Below are positions 41,923 to 50,604 of a stretch of DNA of 64,000 bases, piece after piece (the first letter of the stretch is position 1; each line of letters begins with the position of its first letter). The translations under genes and the position numbers were made by a program. The stretch comes from an uncultured Eubacteriales bacterium (lineage in GTDB: Bacteria > Bacillota > Clostridia > Oscillospirales > Oscillospiraceae): the NCBI GenBank assembly GCA_905198835.1, contig CAJKDY010000011.1:1-64000 (forward strand). Direction: 5' to 3'. The notes under the pieces were generated by a model. The model saw nothing but the letters and a program-made list of their open reading frames with translations, ran no database searches and had not been told where the DNA came from.

Positions 41923-43428
41923 TTAAATGTATTTCGCGCTGAGCCGCAGCAGCTCTTCCTGGTCCGTTTGCTTGGTATCGACGATGCCGGATAGATGCCC
42001 GTTGGACATGACGCCGATGCGGTTGGTGATGCCCAGGATCTCCGGCATCTCCGAGGAGACCACGATGATGGTCTTGCCCTCCTTGGCCATGCGGATGATC
42101 AGCTCGTAGATCTCATACTTGGCGCCTACGTCGATGCCGCGGGTGGGCTCGTCCATCAAGAAGACCTTGGGCGAGCGCTCCAGCCACTTGCCGAAGATCA
42201 CCTTCTGCTGGTTGCCGCCGGAGAGGCTGGTGATCATATCGTCGGGCCCCATGCACTTGGTACGCATGACCTTGATCTCCTTGGCCGTGGCGTCCACCAT
42301 CTTTTTATTGGATAGGGACACCCCGGACATATACTGGCCCAGGTTTGCGATGGTGGTATTGAAGGTCAGGTCGCCCTTGAGGAACAGCCCGTCCGTCTTG
42401 CGCTCTTCGGTGATCATGGCAAAGCCGTGGTCCATGGCATCCTTGGCGCTTGCGAAATTCATCAACTGGCCGTCCAGATAGACCCGTCCGGCGGCCCGGG
42501 TGCGCACGCCGAAGATGGTCTCCAAAAGCTCTGTGCGCCCAGCGCCCACCAACCCGTAAAGCCCGAAGATCTCGCCCTCCCGGACATCGAAGGTGATGTC
42601 CTGGAGGTTGGGTTCATACTTGGTGGACAGGTGCTGGATAGAAAGAATGGGTTTGCCCGGGGTGTTATCCACCGGCGGGAAACGGTTGTCCAGCGAGCGG
42701 CCCACCATGGCGGCGATGAGCTCGTTCATGTTGGTGTCCTCGGTCTTCTTGGTCATGACCAGGTTGCCGTCTCGCAGAACGGAGACCTCGTCGCAGATAG
42801 AGAAGATCTCGTCCATCTTGTGGGAGATATACACCAGCGCGATCCCCTGCTCCTTGAGCATCCGCATCATGGAAAAGAGCTTCTCTACCTCCTTGACGGT
42901 CAGAGAGGATGTAGGCTCGTCCAGCACGATGACCTTGGCGTCATAGGAAATGGCCTTGGCGATCTCGCACATCTGGCGCTGAGAGACCGACATCTTGCGC
43001 ATGGGCTGGTTGAGATCCACCGTCATATCCAGCCGCCGAAACAGCTCGGCGGCCTCCTTTTTCATGCGCTTTTCGTCCACGACGCCGGCGCTGGTGGGAT
43101 AGCGGCCCAGGAAAAGGTTGTCGATCACGTTGCGCTCCAGGCACTGGTTGAGCTCCTGGTGGACCATGGCGATCCCGTTTTCCAACGCGTCCTTGGGGCC
43201 GGAGAAGTTGATCTCCTTCCCGTTCAAGAAGATCGTTCCCTCGTCCTTCTGATAGGTACCAAACAGGCACTTCATCATCGTGGATTTTCCCGCGCCGTTT
43301 TCGCCCATCAGGCCCATGATGCTGCCCTTTTTCAGATCCAGGTTGATGTGGTCCAGCACCCGGTTGCGGCCAAAGGATTTACTCATGCCGCGGATCGACA
43401 GCACAACGCCGTCTTGCACATCAGACAT
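41923..43428 (-). CDS. mglA: Galactose/methyl-galactoside ABC ATPase
   Basis: A 501-residue duplicated ATPase that drives the Mgl importer. The first cassette has GENGAGKSTMMK (Walker A), the atypical signature MSVSQRQMCEIAKAI and VIVLDEPTSSL. The second has GLVGAGRTELLE, LSGGNQQKVIFGKWL and VFLMDEPTRGID. As in other sugar ABC ATPases of this class, the two signature motifs differ. The ATG at 43428 has GGGGGTGA six bases upstream. mglC follows after 13 bp. Confidence 0.94.
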   Translation of the reverse strand: MSDVQDGVVLSIRGMSKSFGRNRVLDHINLDLKKGSIMGLMGENGAGKSTMMKCLFGTYQKDEGTIFLNGKEINFSGPKDALENGIAMVHQELNQCLERNVIDNLFLGRYPTSAGVVDEKRMKKEAAELFRRLDMTVDLNQPMRKMSVSQRQMCEIAKAISYDAKVIVLDEPTSSLTVKEVEKLFSMMRMLKEQGIALVYISHKMDEIFSICDEVSVLRDGNLVMTKKTEDTNMNELIAAMVGRSLDNRFPPVDNTPGKPILSIQHLSTKYEPNLQDITFDVREGEIFGLYGLVGAGRTELLETIFGVRTRAAGRVYLDGQLMNFASAKDAMDHGFAMITEERKTDGLFLKGDLTFNTTIANLGQYMSGVSLSNKKMVDATAKEIKVMRTKCMGPDDMITSLSGGNQQKVIFGKWLERSPKVFLMDEPTRGIDVGAKYEIYELIIRMAKEGKTIIVVSSEMPEILGITNRIGVMSNGHLSGIVDTKQTDQEELLRLSAKYI

Positions 43429-43469
43429 TCTCGTCACCCCCGTTTGCAGTTTCTTACCCGCTTTACAAA

Positions 43470-43545
43470 AAAGCGGAAGGGGGAGTTCCTTCTACCGTAC
43501 GGAGCGTTACTTCCTCCGAGCGGAGAATTCCCTCCCCCTAACAGT
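43470..43545 (-). terminator. Attenuating stem-loop between mglB and mglA
   Basis: On the minus strand AGGGGGAG pairs with CTCCCCCT across a 46-base arm that itself contains a CCGTACGG palindrome, followed within five bases by T6. It sits after the binding-protein gene, where such structures usually lower transcription of the ATPase and permease genes relative to the binding protein. Confidence 0.5.
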
Positions 43546-43585
43546 GAGTTTTTACTTATGGGCGCTTACGTGCCGCTGGTTTGAA

Positions 43586-44881
43586 TTACTGGGCCAGCAG
43601 GCTGGTGTAAGCCGCGGAGTTGTCGGTCTTCACCATGTTGATGGCAAAAGCGTCATACTGATCGGGGTTACCCAGACGGTTGGTGATGTTAGCCTCGGTC
43701 TGGCCGTCGCCGCCGATGTACTCCACGTTCAGGTTCAGGATGTCATCGTAATTCTGCAGCAGGGGCTGATAGGTGGCGCTGAGGAAGTTATCCGCGGCGT
43801 TGTAGATGTTCAGCCACACGCTCTTGGTGGGATGGGTGTCGGCGCTGAGCTGGTTGGCCACAGGAGCGTAGGGCACGGTGGCGTCCAGGAAGTTCGTGTA
43901 GTTCTCAGCGGTCACGGCCACGTTCAGGGCGTAGTAGGAACGCTGGGAGGCCTCATACTTGTAAACGTCGTCGCTGAGCACGTTGCCCGCGTCGTCGGCG
44001 GTGCCGATGCCGGTGTCGATGTCCACGCCGTCCAGAGCGTTACGCAGCACACGCAGGGTCAGGTAGGCCTGCACGTCGGCGTGCTGGCTGATGGTGCCGC
44101 CGTAACCGTCGGCGATGGCGGCCACAGCGTCGGAGTTGGCGTCATAGCCGAAGGTGGGGACCTCGTTCTCCTTGGACCAGGCGTTGAACATGGCCATGCC
44201 CATGCCGTCATTGTTGGAGGCGACCACGTCGATCTGATCACCGAAGGTGGAGACCCAGGTGCCGATGGTGTTGCCGGCGGTGGCGGCATCCCAGGTGGCG
44301 CCGGCGGAGTTCTTCATCTCCTGAGAGGCCAGCTCACGCACGGTGTAGTCCTTACCGTTGATGGTCAGCTTGCCGTCCTTGACAGCGGAGGCGGAGCCGT
44401 CGGCGTTGATGCCCACGGGATCGCTCACGATGGTACCGCCGTTGTCAACAGCGGTGTCCAGAGCCTTGCGCACGCCGCGGGTACGGGCGATGGAGTCGTT
44501 GTGGCCGATGTCGCCGATGGCCAGCACGTAACCGATGACGCCGTCGCCGTTGCGGTCGATCTTGTCGATGTTGGCGGTGATGTAGTCCAGGATCATCTGG
44601 CCCTGGAGCTCGGCGCCCTGGTTGGCGTCAAAGCCTACATAATAGGTGTCCTTGTTGAAGTTCATAGCGTCCATGTCCAGCTCGCCGGTGGAGCTGTTGG
44701 AGGGCTGGCGGTTGAACCACACCAGGGGCTTGGCGGCGTTGCCCTCAGCGGCGGGGGCGTCGGTGGCAGGGGTGTCGGTGGTGGGCGCGTCCGTGGCGGG
44801 GGTGTCGTCGCCACCGCCGCAGGCAGCCAGAGCGAAGATCATAACGGCGGCCAGCAGCAGGGCCAAAAACTTCTTGTTCAT
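43586..44881 (-). CDS. mglB: Galactose/glucose-binding lipoprotein
   Basis: A 431-residue periplasmic-binding-protein-like lipoprotein. The signal peptide ends in a lipobox, ALAACGGG, followed by a Thr/Asp/Ala-rich linker with repeated TDAPATDTP-type units (residues about 20-45). The sugar-binding fold includes VVASNNDGMGMAMFNAWSKE and PTFGYDANSDAVAAIADG, the region that binds sugar through Asn/Asp in MglB proteins. It is the first gene of mglBAC. Confidence 0.92.
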   Translation of the reverse strand: MNKKFLALLLAAVMIFALAACGGGDDTPATDAPTTDTPATDAPAAEGNAAKPLVWFNRQPSNSSTGELDMDAMNFNKDTYYVGFDANQGAELQGQMILDYITANIDKIDRNGDGVIGYVLAIGDIGHNDSIARTRGVRKALDTAVDNGGTIVSDPVGINADGSASAVKDGKLTINGKDYTVRELASQEMKNSAGATWDAATAGNTIGTWVSTFGDQIDVVASNNDGMGMAMFNAWSKENEVPTFGYDANSDAVAAIADGYGGTISQHADVQAYLTLRVLRNALDGVDIDTGIGTADDAGNVLSDDVYKYEASQRSYYALNVAVTAENYTNFLDATVPYAPVANQLSADTHPTKSVWLNIYNAADNFLSATYQPLLQNYDDILNLNVEYIGGDGQTEANITNRLGNPDQYDAFAINMVKTDNSAAYTSLLAQ

Positions 44882-44953
44882 ATGAGATCTCCTCTTTTCC
44901 TAAAATTTGCGACGCGGCAGCCGCTCTTCTCTCGACCGCAGGGAGAGAGAAAC

Positions 44954-44969
44954 AAGCGGACGTTCGCTT
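44954..44969. promoter_or_regulatory. Operator-like palindrome downstream of the mgl start
   Basis: AAGCGGACGTTCGCTT is a 16-bp palindrome centred on C|G with one mismatched pair. CG-centred palindromes are typical of LacI/GalR-family operators. It lies at about +4 to +19 of the predicted mgl transcript, where repressor binding would block initiation. No regulator gene of this family is in the window. Confidence 0.4.
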
Positions 44970-44979
44970 CACAGTCTTG

Positions 44980-45008
44980 ATGATAGCACAGTGCTTTCAA
45001 AAACGCAA
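44980..45008 (-). promoter_or_regulatory. mglBAC promoter
   Basis: On the minus strand TTGCGT (45008-45003), 17 bp, TATCAT (44985-44980), about 100 bp before mglB. The rest of the 335-bp mgl/gal divergent region holds a second palindrome, AACGCAAGCGTT, at 45036-45047, and no convincing consensus promoter for galK. Confidence 0.55.
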
Positions 45009-45216
45009 TACTTTTTTGACAAATCAAACAACTCAAACGCAAGCGTTCTGTCATTTTTGTGTATTTCGACAAAATGCGACCCGGTTCTTTGGACGATATA
45101 ACAAAATGTTCCTTTCCCTGTAAAAACAGGCTCCCAAGGAAAATTTTACTATGGAAAAACCCGGCAAATTCGTGTATACTGACCTTGGCATATTATACTC
45201 TTTGGAGGTGAGGGCG

Positions 45217-46491
45217 ATGGACCCACTGAAGACCCGCCTGGAACAAGGCGGCCTGGACGCCATATTGACTCGGCTTTATGGCCCGGAGGGGCTGGCCGAC
45301 GCCCGGGACCGGGCGCGGCAGGTGCTGGACGGCTTTACAGCGACTTACGGAGCCGACGCCCAGGGCCTCTTTTCCGCGCCGGGCCGCACGGAGATCGGCG
45401 GTAACCACACCGACCATCAACACGGCCATGTGCTGGCGGCGGCGGTGGATCTGGACCTGCTGGCGGCGGTAGACGTCACCGATGACCACACCGTCCAGGT
45501 CCTCAGCGAGGGCTATCCCGCTCTGCGCGTGGATCTCTCCCACCTGACGCCTCAGCGCGGCGAGGAGAACACCTCCCAGGCCCTGATCCGGGGCGTAGCC
45601 GCCCGGATGGCCGAGCTGGGCTGCGACTTTGGCGGCCACGGGCTGCGGGTATACATGACCTCCACCGTTCCCGGCGGCAGCGGTCTTTCCTCTTCCGCCG
45701 CCTTCGAGGTGCTCTTTGGCTCCATCTTCAATGACCTCTTCTGGTCAGGCAAGGCCACGGCGGTGGAGATCGCTCAGATCGGCCAGTACGCGGAAAACGT
45801 CTTCTTCGGCAAGCCCTGCGGGCTGATGGACCAGGCTGCCTCCAGCGTGGGCGGCGTGGTGTCCATCGACTTCAAGGACCCGGCTGACCCGGTGGTGGAG
45901 CAGATGGAGCTGGACCTCCACAAGCAGGGCTACGCCCTTTGCATCCTGGACTCCCACGCCAGCCACGCCGACCTCACCGGCGAATACGCCGCCGTCACCG
46001 ACGAACTGCGGGCCGTCAGTCAGCACTTTGGCAAGGAGGTCCTGCGGGACATTCCCGAGCCTGACTTTTACGCCGCCCTCCCCGCCCTGCGGGAGAAGGC
46101 CGGAGACCGGGCTGTCCTCCGGGCCATGCACTTCTACGCCGACGACAGCCGGGCCCGCTGGGAGGCGGAGGCCCTAAAGGCCGGACTGTTCGACGACTTT
46201 TTGACCCTGGTGCGCCAGTCCGGGGAATCCTCGGCCACCTGCCTGCAAAATGTCATCCCCACCGGGGCAGTGAAGGAGCAGGCGCTGATGCTCACCATCG
46301 CCCTGTGCCAGCGGCTGCTGGGGGAGCTGGGCGCCGTCCGGGTCCACGGCGGCGGCTTTGGCGGCACGGCCCAGGCCTTCGTGCCCCTGGACGTGTTGGA
46401 CGAGTTCAAGCGCCGCACCGAGGCCGTCTTGGGCGCCGGGAGTTGCCACGTGGTGTCCATCCGGCCCGTGGGCGGCGTGCGCATCGCGTAA
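45217..46491 (+). CDS. galK: Galactokinase
   Basis: A 424-residue GHMP kinase that phosphorylates galactose at C1. It has the galactokinase signature GRTEIGGNHTDHQHG near residue 60, the ATP loop VPGGSGLSSSAAFEV near 150, and the C-terminal VHGGGFGGTAQAFV. A TTTGGAGGTGAG ribosome site fixes the ATG at 45217; an in-frame ATG 66 bases upstream has none. It is the first gene of galK-galT-galE, divergent from mgl. Confidence 0.94.
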   Translation: MDPLKTRLEQGGLDAILTRLYGPEGLADARDRARQVLDGFTATYGADAQGLFSAPGRTEIGGNHTDHQHGHVLAAAVDLDLLAAVDVTDDHTVQVLSEGYPALRVDLSHLTPQRGEENTSQALIRGVAARMAELGCDFGGHGLRVYMTSTVPGGSGLSSSAAFEVLFGSIFNDLFWSGKATAVEIAQIGQYAENVFFGKPCGLMDQAASSVGGVVSIDFKDPADPVVEQMELDLHKQGYALCILDSHASHADLTGEYAAVTDELRAVSQHFGKEVLRDIPEPDFYAALPALREKAGDRAVLRAMHFYADDSRARWEAEALKAGLFDDFLTLVRQSGESSATCLQNVIPTGAVKEQALMLTIALCQRLLGELGAVRVHGGGFGGTAQAFVPLDVLDEFKRRTEAVLGAGSCHVVSIRPVGGVRIA

Positions 46492-46506
46492 AGGAGGTCT
46501 CCCGCT

Positions 46507-48003
46507 ATGACAAATATCGACCTGGCCCTGGTCCAGCTGGTGGACTACGGCTTGGACCGGGGTCTCCTCTCCCCCGGCGACCGGACCTGGGCCCTCAACC
46601 GGCTGCTGCATGTGCTGGAGCTGGACCGCTTTGAACCGCCGTCCGAGACAGCGCCTGGGCCGCCCTTGGAGGTCATCCTGGGCGATATCCTGAGCTGGGC
46701 TGTGGCTCAAGGGCGCATCGACGGCGGCCCCGCCGGACGAGACTTGCTGGACACCGAGCTGATGGCGGTGCTGACGCCCCGGCCCTCGGAAGTCCGCGCT
46801 AAGTTTGCCCAGCTCTACGCCCAGTCGCCCCAGGCGGCTACCGACTGGTACTATCAGTTCAGCCAGGACACTGATTATATCCGTACCTACCGCGTTGCAA
46901 GGGATGTAAAGTGGGTGACCCATACAGAATACGGCCCGCTGGACATCACCATCAATCTCTCCAAGCCGGAGAAGGACCCCAAGGCCATTGCCGCGGCCAA
47001 GAACGCTCCCCAGAACGCCTACCCCAAGTGTCAGCTCTGCGCTGAAAACGAGGGCTACGCGGGCCGTCTGGACCACCCGGCCCGGGGCAACCACCGGGTC
47101 ATTCCCATCACCATTCATAGCAGCCCCTGGTTTTTGCAATACAGTCCCTATGTATATTATAAGGAACACTGCATCTGCTTCAACTCTGCCCACACCCCTA
47201 TGAAGATCGACCGGGCCTGCTTTGAAAAGCTGCTGGACTTCGTGGGCCAGTTCCCCCACTATTTCGTCGGCTCCAACGCCGACCTGCCTATCGTGGGCGG
47301 GTCTATCCTGAGCCACGACCACTTCCAGGGCGGGCACTACACCTTTGCCATGGAGCGCGCGCCCATGGAACAGGAGATCGCCTTCCCCGGCTATGATGAC
47401 GTAGCCGCGGGCATCGTCAAGTGGCCCATGAGCGTGATCCGGCTGCGCTGCAAGGACCCCAAGCGGCTGGCAGACCTGGCAGACAAGATCTTGACCACCT
47501 GGCGGGGCTATACCGATGAAGAGGCCGTGATCTACGCCCAGACTGGCGGCGAGCCCCACAACACCATCACCCCCATCGCCCGACGGCGGGGAGCGGACTA
47601 TGAGCTGGACCTGGTACTGCGCAACAACCTGACCACCGAGGAATTCCCCTTGGGCCTCTACCATCCCCACCCTGCTCTCCACCACATCAAGAAGGAGAAC
47701 ATCGGCTTGATCGAGGTCATGGGTCTGGCGGTGCTACCCGCCCGGCTGAAGGGCGAGCTGCAAAAGCTGGCCGACGCTCTGGTCCGCGGCGGGGACCTCC
47801 GGGCCGATCCCGATACGGAAAAGCACGCCGATTGGGCTGAGGAGCTTATGAAGGCATATACCTTTACAGAGGCCAACGTCATGGACATCCTCCATGACGA
47901 GGTGGGCAAGGTCTTTGCCCGGGTGCTGGAGTGCGCGGGCGTTTACAAGTGTACCCCGGAAGGTCGAAAAGCCTTTCTAAAATTTATTGAAAGCGTGAAA
48001 TGA
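46507..48003 (+). CDS. galT: UDP-glucose--hexose-1-phosphate uridylyltransferase, class II
   Basis: A 498-residue Firmicute-type (class II) GalT that swaps UMP between UDP-glucose and galactose-1-phosphate. The core shows CQLCAENEGYAGRLDHPAR, SPYVYYKEHCICFNSAHTPM and the active-site-like GGSILSHDHFQGGHYTFAM. The C-terminal YHPHPALHHIKKENIGLIEV is typical. The start follows AAAGGAGG, 15 bp after galK. Confidence 0.94.
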   Translation: MTNIDLALVQLVDYGLDRGLLSPGDRTWALNRLLHVLELDRFEPPSETAPGPPLEVILGDILSWAVAQGRIDGGPAGRDLLDTELMAVLTPRPSEVRAKFAQLYAQSPQAATDWYYQFSQDTDYIRTYRVARDVKWVTHTEYGPLDITINLSKPEKDPKAIAAAKNAPQNAYPKCQLCAENEGYAGRLDHPARGNHRVIPITIHSSPWFLQYSPYVYYKEHCICFNSAHTPMKIDRACFEKLLDFVGQFPHYFVGSNADLPIVGGSILSHDHFQGGHYTFAMERAPMEQEIAFPGYDDVAAGIVKWPMSVIRLRCKDPKRLADLADKILTTWRGYTDEEAVIYAQTGGEPHNTITPIARRRGADYELDLVLRNNLTTEEFPLGLYHPHPALHHIKKENIGLIEVMGLAVLPARLKGELQKLADALVRGGDLRADPDTEKHADWAEELMKAYTFTEANVMDILHDEVGKVFARVLECAGVYKCTPEGRKAFLKFIESVK

Positions 48004-48016
48004 GGAGGTTTTTGGT

Positions 48017-49003
48017 ATGAAAACGATCCTGGTGGCCGGCGGCGCCGGCTATATCGGCAGCCATATGGTGGCTCTGCTGGTGGAGAAGGGCTACCACGTG
48101 GTGGTGGTGGATAACCTGTGCACCGGCCACTGGCAAGCTGTAAAGGGAGCTGCCTTGCGGGTAGGCGATGTGAAGGACGGGGCCTTTTTGGACCGGGTCT
48201 TCTCGGAATTTGCCATCGACGGGGTCATCAACTTCGCCGCCTTCTCCCTGGTGGGCGAGAGCGTGGGCAATCCCTTGAAGTATTACGATAACAACGTGGG
48301 CGGCGCGGTGAGTATGCTGACGGCCATGAAGAACCACGGCGTGAAAAAGATCGTCTTCTCCTCCACCGCCGCCACCTACGGCGAGCCGGAAAAGCAGCCC
48401 ATCGAGGAGACGGACAGGACCGACCCCACCAACCCCTACGGCGCGTCCAAATTGGCCATCGAGGGGCTTTTGAAGTGGTGCGACGGGGCTTACGGCATCA
48501 AATACGCCGCCCTTCGCTACTTCAACGCCGCCGGGGCCAACGTGGACGTGATGATCGGCGAGGACCACGCCCCGGAGACCCACCTGATCCCCATCGTCCT
48601 CCAGTGCGCTCTGGGCAAGCGGGACCATGTGGGCATCTTTGGGGACGACTACCCCACTTCCGACGGCACCTGCGTACGGGACTATATCCACGTCCGGGAC
48701 CTGGTCTCGGCCCATCTGCTGGCCTTGGAATATCTGGACAAGGGCGGCCAGAGCGGGCCCTTCAACCTGGGCAATGGCGACGGCTACTCGGTCAAGGAGA
48801 TCATCGACACTGCTCGCAAGGTCACCGGCAAACCCATTCCCGCCACGGTGGAGCCCCGCCGGGCCGGGGACCCCTCCACCCTCATCGCCTCCAATGCCAA
48901 GGCCAAGGCCGTGCTGGGCTGGGTGCCGGAGCGGGGGCTGGAGGCCATCATCGCCGATGCTTGGACTTGGCACCAGAGCCACCCCGACGGCTACGGCGCG
49001 TAA
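48017..49003 (+). CDS. galE: UDP-glucose 4-epimerase
   Basis: A 328-residue short-chain dehydrogenase-type epimerase closing the Leloir cycle. The NAD loop VAGGAGYIGSHMV is at residues 6-18. The catalytic Ser-Tyr-Lys is SSTAATYG ... NPYGASKLAIE. FNAAGAN and VRDYIHVRDL are present. It lies 13 bp after galT and ends at a strong terminator. Confidence 0.95.
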   Translation: MKTILVAGGAGYIGSHMVALLVEKGYHVVVVDNLCTGHWQAVKGAALRVGDVKDGAFLDRVFSEFAIDGVINFAAFSLVGESVGNPLKYYDNNVGGAVSMLTAMKNHGVKKIVFSSTAATYGEPEKQPIEETDRTDPTNPYGASKLAIEGLLKWCDGAYGIKYAALRYFNAAGANVDVMIGEDHAPETHLIPIVLQCALGKRDHVGIFGDDYPTSDGTCVRDYIHVRDLVSAHLLALEYLDKGGQSGPFNLGNGDGYSVKEIIDTARKVTGKPIPATVEPRRAGDPSTLIASNAKAKAVLGWVPERGLEAIIADAWTWHQSHPDGYGA

Positions 49004-49023
49004 GCGTCTGCTCCCCCACAGCC

Positions 49024-49057
49024 AAAGCGCCTGAGCGAAATGCTCAGGCGCTTTTTT
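49024..49057 (+). terminator. gal operon terminator
   Basis: A perfect 12-bp stem: AAGCGCCTGAGC with GCTCAGGCGCTT, then T6 (four beyond the paired TT). Confidence 0.9.
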
Positions 49058-49060
49058 GAC

Positions 49061-49088
49061 TTGCAATTTTTGGAGAAAGGATTATAAT
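49061..49088 (+). promoter_or_regulatory. Promoter of the ECF-S / coaX pair
   Basis: TTGCAA (49061-49066), 16 bp, TATAAT (49083-49088). The 65-base leader holds a small hairpin, GGGTACA with TGTACCC (about 49108-49128). I cannot assign it to a known riboswitch. Confidence 0.65.
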
Positions 49089-49156
49089 AGTTCCGGCCCC
49101 GCAAGGGGTACATATTGCGCTGTACCCACCGTGGACAGCAGCAGGAGGTATTTGTT

Positions 49157-49771
49157 ATGGAACGGACCAACACGCGAAAACTCACGACCCTAGCAATCTT
49201 TACCGCACTCATTATCGTACTGCAATTGATCTCCGCCCTGCTCACCCGCTTCGTGCCCGCTCTTCCCTTCTCTATCACTCTGACCTTAGTCCCCATCGTC
49301 GTGGGAGCCGCCCTTTACGGTGTAGGCGCGGGCGCCTATCTGGGCGGCGTTATGGGCGCGGTGGTGCTGCTTTTCTGTATCATCAGTTTAGATGCTGGCG
49401 GGGCTGTGCTCTGGAACAGCAGTCCCCTGCTCTGTGCTCTGGTCTGTCTGGTCAAGGGCATCGCCGCCGGAGCGGTGGCGGCGCTGGTCTACCGCGCTCT
49501 TTGTGGCAAGAACGCCACCGCCGCTACCATCGTGGCCGGTATCTGCGCCCCCACTGTCAACACCGCACTCTTTGTGGCGGGAATGTTCCTTTTTTTTAAG
49601 GATACCCTGCTTGCCTGGACCGAGGGCTGGGCGGCCCAGACGGGCAACGCCGCCGATCCCCTGTTCTACGCTATCCTTGGCCTGGCTGGGATCAACTATC
49701 TGCTGGAGCTGGCGGTAAATCTGGTGCTGGCTCCTGTCATCGTCCGTATCATCAACGCCCGGAAAAAGTGA
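49157..49771 (+). CDS. ECF transporter substrate-binding (S) component, probably pantothenate
   Basis: A 204-residue membrane protein with five or six spans. The N-terminal TRKLTTLAIFTALIIVLQLI and the loop FSITLTLVPIVVGAALYGVG are typical of ECF S components that dock on a shared EcfAAT module through an Ala-motif helix. The substrate is inferred: the next gene 16 bp away is pantothenate kinase, so pantothenate uptake is likely. The ecf energising genes are not in the window. AGGAGG supports the ATG at 49157. Confidence 0.8.
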   Translation: MERTNTRKLTTLAIFTALIIVLQLISALLTRFVPALPFSITLTLVPIVVGAALYGVGAGAYLGGVMGAVVLLFCIISLDAGGAVLWNSSPLLCALVCLVKGIAAGAVAALVYRALCGKNATAATIVAGICAPTVNTALFVAGMFLFFKDTLLAWTEGWAAQTGNAADPLFYAILGLAGINYLLELAVNLVLAPVIVRIINARKK

Positions 49772-49787
49772 TCTCAGGAGGGATTTT

Positions 49788-50558
49788 ATGATCCTCGCCA
49801 TCGACGCGGGCAACACCCATATCGTGCTGGGCTGCCTGGAGGGCGAGCAGACGGTATTCACCGCCCGCATCGCCACCGACCGCAAGAAGACCGCCGACGA
49901 ATACGCCCTCATCTTCCGCAGCCTCTGCGATCTCCACCAGGTGGACCGCAAGGGTATCGAGGGCGCCATCGTGGCAAGCGTAGTGTCCGAGCTCACCGAG
50001 GCCATCCGCCGGGCCGCCGAGATCGTCACCCACCGCGCCCCCATTGTGGTGGGCGCGGGCATCAAGACCGGGGTCAACATCAAGATCGACGACCCCGGCC
50101 AGCTGGGCGCCGACCTGGTGGTGGGCGCGGTGGCGGCCACGGCCAAGTACGAAAAGCCCCTGGCCATCTTCGATCTGGGCACGGCGGACACCATGAGCGT
50201 CATCGACGCCGACGGACGCTTTCTGGGCGGCGCCATCATGGCGGGACCCCGCCTGGGCGTGGACGCTCTGGCCACCGGCACCAGCCAGCTGCCCCGGATC
50301 GATCTGGACCTGCCCCCCAGGGTCATCGGCTCCAACACCCTCCACGCCATGCAGTCGGGGGCCATCTATGGCCATGCCGCACTGGTGGACGGCCTTATCG
50401 ACCGGGTAGAGGCGGAGCTTGGCAGGCCCCTGGCCAGCGTGGTGGCTACCGGCGGTCTGGCCAAGGTGGTCATCCCCCAGTGCCGCCGCTCCATCACCGT
50501 AGACGACAGTCTGATGCTGGACGGGCTGCGCCTCATCTACGAAAAGAACCAGGGCTGA
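49788..50558 (+). CDS. coaX: Type III pantothenate kinase
   Basis: A 256-residue kinase for the first step of coenzyme A synthesis. The phosphate loop is AIDAGNTHIVLG at residues 4-15, the substrate/base region is GIKTGVNIKIDDPGQLGADL, and the second acidic site is IFDLGTADTMSVID. Type III enzymes are not inhibited by CoA and need a monovalent cation. It is coupled by distance to the ECF-S gene and ends at a terminator. Confidence 0.95.
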   Translation: MILAIDAGNTHIVLGCLEGEQTVFTARIATDRKKTADEYALIFRSLCDLHQVDRKGIEGAIVASVVSELTEAIRRAAEIVTHRAPIVVGAGIKTGVNIKIDDPGQLGADLVVGAVAATAKYEKPLAIFDLGTADTMSVIDADGRFLGGAIMAGPRLGVDALATGTSQLPRIDLDLPPRVIGSNTLHAMQSGAIYGHAALVDGLIDRVEAELGRPLASVVATGGLAKVVIPQCRRSITVDDSLMLDGLRLIYEKNQG

Positions 50559-50561
50559 ACA

Positions 50562-50594
50562 AAAGGGCCGCTTCCCGGAGGAAGCGGCCCTTCT
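50562..50594. terminator. Bidirectional terminator, coaX / phosphoesterase
   Basis: A 13-bp stem (AAGGGCCGCTTCC with GGAAGCGGCCCTT) between converging genes, A-rich before and T-rich after. Confidence 0.85.
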
Positions 50595-50604
50595 TATTTA
50601 TGCG

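Noticed and set aside
45150..45200. galK promoter (TATACT at 45170s or 45190s)
   Set aside because: Good -10-like hexamers exist but none has a matching -35 at 16-18 bp, so I do not place it.
49089..49156. A riboswitch before the ECF-S gene (e.g. pan motif)
   Set aside because: Only one short hairpin is present in a 65-base leader, and I cannot match the conserved bases of any known class.
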